In this document: positions 60,801-64,000 of the stretch, piece after piece
Numbering within the stretch: the first letter of the stretch is position 1
How the letters are laid out: every line of letters begins with the position of its first letter
From: Trichoplax sp. H2
Taxonomy: Eukaryota; Placozoa; Uniplacotomia; Trichoplacea
Assembly: GCA_003344405.1 (NCBI GenBank)
Contig: NOWV01000051.1
Span: 124,001-188,000, forward strand
Length of the DNA stretch: 64,000 nt
Reading direction: 5' to 3'
Made by a program: the position numbers and the translations under genes
The notes under the pieces: generated by a model
Told to the model about the DNA's origin: nothing
What the model saw: the letters and a program-made list of their open reading frames with translations, nothing else
Databases searched by the model: none

Positions 60801-63610
60801 CCGTTGACAAATTTCAAATATCCTATAGAAATTACACGTCTACCATCAACTGCTGAACAGAATGGATTAACATTCTTAGCAGAGTATCTTACTGATGCTA
60901 GAAATAACTATATCAAAGAAAAGAAAAATAGTAACCCAAACGATATCGAAGAAGGTTATAATGCTATCTTTTGACGTTTTATTCCATATCTTATTATAAA
61001 TGTGTAATAACGTCATGCTGATATCAATTAATTATTATCATCACTTAATTTATATACAGGGAAGAAACGAGATAGTTTATTGCAAGTTATTGATACAACT
61101 TTGTTAAAATGCTATATAAAGGTATCGTAAATTATTTTATAGACGTATGCCTTTGCCGTATTATCGTGGAAATTACTGACATAATTTAACTTGCATGTTT
61201 CCCTTCTTAGACTGGCAATGGTGTAGTAAAATCTCTCTTACGCCTTAAAGATAACAATTGTCATATAGATACAAGTGTTAAAGTCCTAAAAGAAACGAAC
61301 AGTTTGGAAGAACTTGTTATACTTTATGAAAGTAAAGGGCTACATGAACGAGGTATGGATTCCTTTCGTTTTAGCTTTGTTCTTATGCTACCTAATTTAA
61401 TTGCAACTTTTAATAAACAACAAGATGGCATGCTTCTAAATTTTAAATTAAGCAACGTTCTTTACTAATTGTGGTTAAATTGATAGTCGAATTTGTTGAT
61501 ATATTTTCATTTCAGCTCTAGAGTTACTAAAAAGTGAAGCCAAGAGAAGTGATTCTCCATTATCTGGATATGATAAAATTATTAATTATTTGCAGAAGCT
61601 GGGTACTATAAATTGACTCATTTGCATTACACTCTAGATCCTAAAATTTATATTGTTCTGCATTGCAATAGGCTGTTATCATGCTTGAAATGTTTGTAAT
61701 ATTTTAATACATGTGATTATAGGTGAGCAAAATTTAAAGTTAATATTTAAGTTTTCTGCATGGGTATTAAAAACAAGTCCCGATAGTGGTCTAATGGTTC
61801 GTATTTGTTTCTCTCACTGGCAACGTATTGAATATGTTATGTTTAACTTATCACAGCAACTATATAATGTTGTTTATTTACTGTATGCTAAAATTTTACA
61901 ACACTCGCATCAATAATTCTAATTTCATGTTATAATACAGATATTTATTGATGAAAATACACCAGAAGTTGAAAGCCTCCCTCGTGGAAAAGTTTATAAG
62001 CACTTGCAAAATTATTGTCCGGAATTGTGTATTCCATACTTGGTACGTACAAGACATTACTATTTTCTACTAAATCGCCCATTATTTGTAATAATATCTA
62101 ATAACCAGATCCATGTGGAGGTAATGTATCTTTTGTTGGTTTACTATAATGTTATCAAAAATTTCCAATATTTGTTATATAGGAACATATTATACATACA
62201 TGGAAAGAAGAAGAAAGTGAATTCCATAACGATCTCATTAAGTTGTATCTTCAAGAAGTAGAAAACGAAACTGTAAAAAATTCCAATGGTATTGTATATA
62301 GTATTTCATCAATATCACATCGACAGACATCATAACATTACAGAACTCAATTTGCTATTTCTGTCATAAAGAGTCAGAAAATGCTTCTGTTAGAGCAAGT
62401 AGACAGCGTCTGGTAATGTTTCTTAAGCAGTCCAACCATTATACGCCTCAAAGCTTAGTTACATTTTTTCCAACATCAAGTAAGGACTGCATAGTAATGT
62501 TTACAAATGTCGTTGAAAAATGTCAGAGATCAATAACATGTACGTTGTTGCTGCTAGGGTTATTTGAAGAGAGAGCATTATTGTTGGGACGTCTTGGTCG
62601 TCATGATCAAGCCTTAGCAATTTACGTTCATGTAGTAAAAGATGATAAAATGGCTGAAGAGTAAGCTTAATGATTAATTATATTTAATGTTTATTTTATT
62701 GTCGGTAGTAAACAATTCAGACAATGATACTTTTGCTTTAATGTTTTTGCTGTCCAATCACATAGGTACTGTTGGAGACATTATAATAGTGAAGGTAGTG
62801 GACATAATGAGGTAAGTGTAATTAGACGCAGTAAATTAAACTATGAAATTTTTGCCTGTAAACTGAGTTATTGGCTGATGCTAAAACTATTCTTAGGTCT
62901 ACCACCACTTCCTTAGAATGTACCTCTCTCCGCCTGATCCGAAAGGATTAGGCATCAAAGTGGATATACCTAAACTTGAACCAAATGTTAAAAGAGCTTT
63001 AGAAATACTAGAAAAATATTACGATCGTATTAACACAGCGGAGGTATCAAACATTAAGGAGTGCGAATTGTCATCTAGGTAATAACTGTACAATTTTCTA
63101 TAACGCAGGCATTAGTCCTTCTGCCTCCTACTATGCAAGTGAACGAGATTGCCTCCTTCCTTATGAATGTGGTTGAAGATCGAACCTCACGACGTCGTAA
63201 TGGTCTCATATTAAAGAGTCTGCTGTATTCGCAACGTCTGCAAGTATGTCATATGACAGTACAGCACTCGTCGTTGCATGCTGATGAATCATAATCTAGC
63301 AATTTGAAACGTTTACATCTATCTGTCACGTAGGTTCAAGAGTTACGAATGCAGTACAGGAAAAACTCTTCAAACATATCGGAAGATAAGTCATGTCGTG
63401 TTTGTGGTCAAAGGATCGGTGTCAGGTAGAGCGCTTTACTGAACTCGTATTGTAGTCTATAATTATTTCTCGACGTCTACCCTTTTTTTATGCTTTCCTA
63501 TCTGATTATCGTTTGTCCTGTACGTTTTATTTATTAGTGCATTTGCCCGTTACCCTAATGGAGTTGTTGTTCATTATGGATGTTGTACGGATCTTAAAGT
63601 ATGTCCTTGA
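57883..63610 (+). CDS. VPS39: VPS39 (Vam6), HOPS tethering complex subunit
   Basis: HOPS subunit that binds Rab7-type GTPase and tethers late endosomes and lysosomes. Twenty-seven exons: 57883-57964, 58259-58324, 58523-58590, 58777-58819, 58961-59055, 59172-59187, 59341-59384, 59489-59620, 59738-59918, 60019-60055, 60135-60218, 60320-60434, 60532-60661, 60754-60954, 61060-61121, 61211-61352, 61516-61602, 61723-61796, 61941-62042, 62183-62288, 62372-62479, 62558-62660, 62766-62811, 62897-63043, 63109-63243, 63334-63425, 63538-63610 (856 aa; human 875). The N-terminal CNH domain shows YLLVGTRDGVL and LCVAVKKKLQ. The helical repeat region has LLQVIDTTLLKCY, ELVILYESKGLHE and FEERALLLGRLGRHDQAL. 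The C-terminal zinc-finger-like module has CRVC (Cys823, Cys826) and SAFARYPNGVVVHYGCC (His845). One exon is only 16 bp. A start at the ATG in GAAAAATGCC matches the family N-terminus. Confidence 0.97.
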
Positions 63611-64000
63611 ACTTAACAAGCCTCATCAATCAACGCTATGTTATATTTTCTGAGATGAAATATTTTTTATATTTTGGAAGATAAAAATTTTATAACTATT
63701 GTATAATATATGATTTCACTCAATATAATACATTGTGCTACGCACTATACTATACAAGTAGTGATATTCCAAATATCGATTATTGTACGACACTGTCTTA
63801 AAGTTTATCTGAAATGTGCAACTGATTTATTTTATTAGCGAACTTAGTGTAATTAATTTGTAGAGAAGAAATTATTAGACAATTGCGTATATTTTAACGT
63901 TTAATATAAACCTTGTCATTTTGGCTTGGATAGACTAATTAATCTGTCACTCCAACCTGAAATAAGAATGTAGGCCTGTATAGCATACCAAAAATGTAAT
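63611..64000. other. Downstream of VPS39
   Basis: Probable 3' UTR of VPS39 and the start of the next spacer. AT-rich, no coding exon seen. Confidence 0.45.

Noticed and set aside
61713-61916. Single-exon ORFs inside VPS39 (also 59738-59968, 62004-62261)
   Set aside because: Each is a true exon plus read-through into its introns; the spliced model explains them.

Overview
The window reads as nuclear DNA of an intron-rich, AT-rich animal. Seven protein-coding genes are split into many short exons with GT..AG borders, and each can be joined in frame to a full-length homologue of a conserved animal protein. Introns are mostly 100-600 bp and gene density is about one per 9 kb. With an AKT kinase carrying PH domain, T-loop and hydrophobic motif, and an RGS22 orthologue, this fits an early-branching metazoan with a compact genome. 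A placozoan is my best guess and a sponge is possible, but nothing in the sequence settles the species. No rRNA, tRNA, CRISPR, plasmid or viral gene was recognised.

Layout. 1-7970: no recognised gene; several repeat families, including a 174-bp tandem triplet, a ~240-bp tandem array full of GTAC palindromes, an LTR-like insert and a 209-bp duplication. 7971-10954 (+): TMX1. 12301-16608 (-): CRNKL1 (Crooked neck), convergent with TMX1. 16609-18258: divergent spacer with palindromes. 18259-22306 (+): SRP54. 22307-31445: gene-poor, with a higher-order tandem repeat and two small candidate ORFs. 31446-37829 (+): AKT. 39627-49774 (-): RGS22, convergent with AKT. 49775-54343: no recognised gene, one ambiguous candidate exon. 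54344-55707 (-): SRP14, five tiny exons, easily missed by ORF scans. 55708-57882: divergent spacer holding a ~410-bp tandem array bounded by an inverted repeat. 57883-63610 (+): VPS39.

The genes are mostly housekeeping and do not form one pathway. SRP54 and SRP14 are both signal recognition particle subunits, TMX1 is an ER membrane oxidoreductase, VPS39 acts in endolysosomal tethering (HOPS), CRNKL1 in splicing, AKT in PI3K signalling, and RGS22 is associated with ciliated or sperm cells.

The most distinctive non-genic feature is a family of GTAC-centred palindromes (TACAGTACTGTA, CTGTACAGTAC). They cluster in the 5' flanks of the genes and are sparse in convergent spacers and introns. Exon borders were assigned by eye from splice consensus plus reading-frame continuity; all seven totals are divisible by three.
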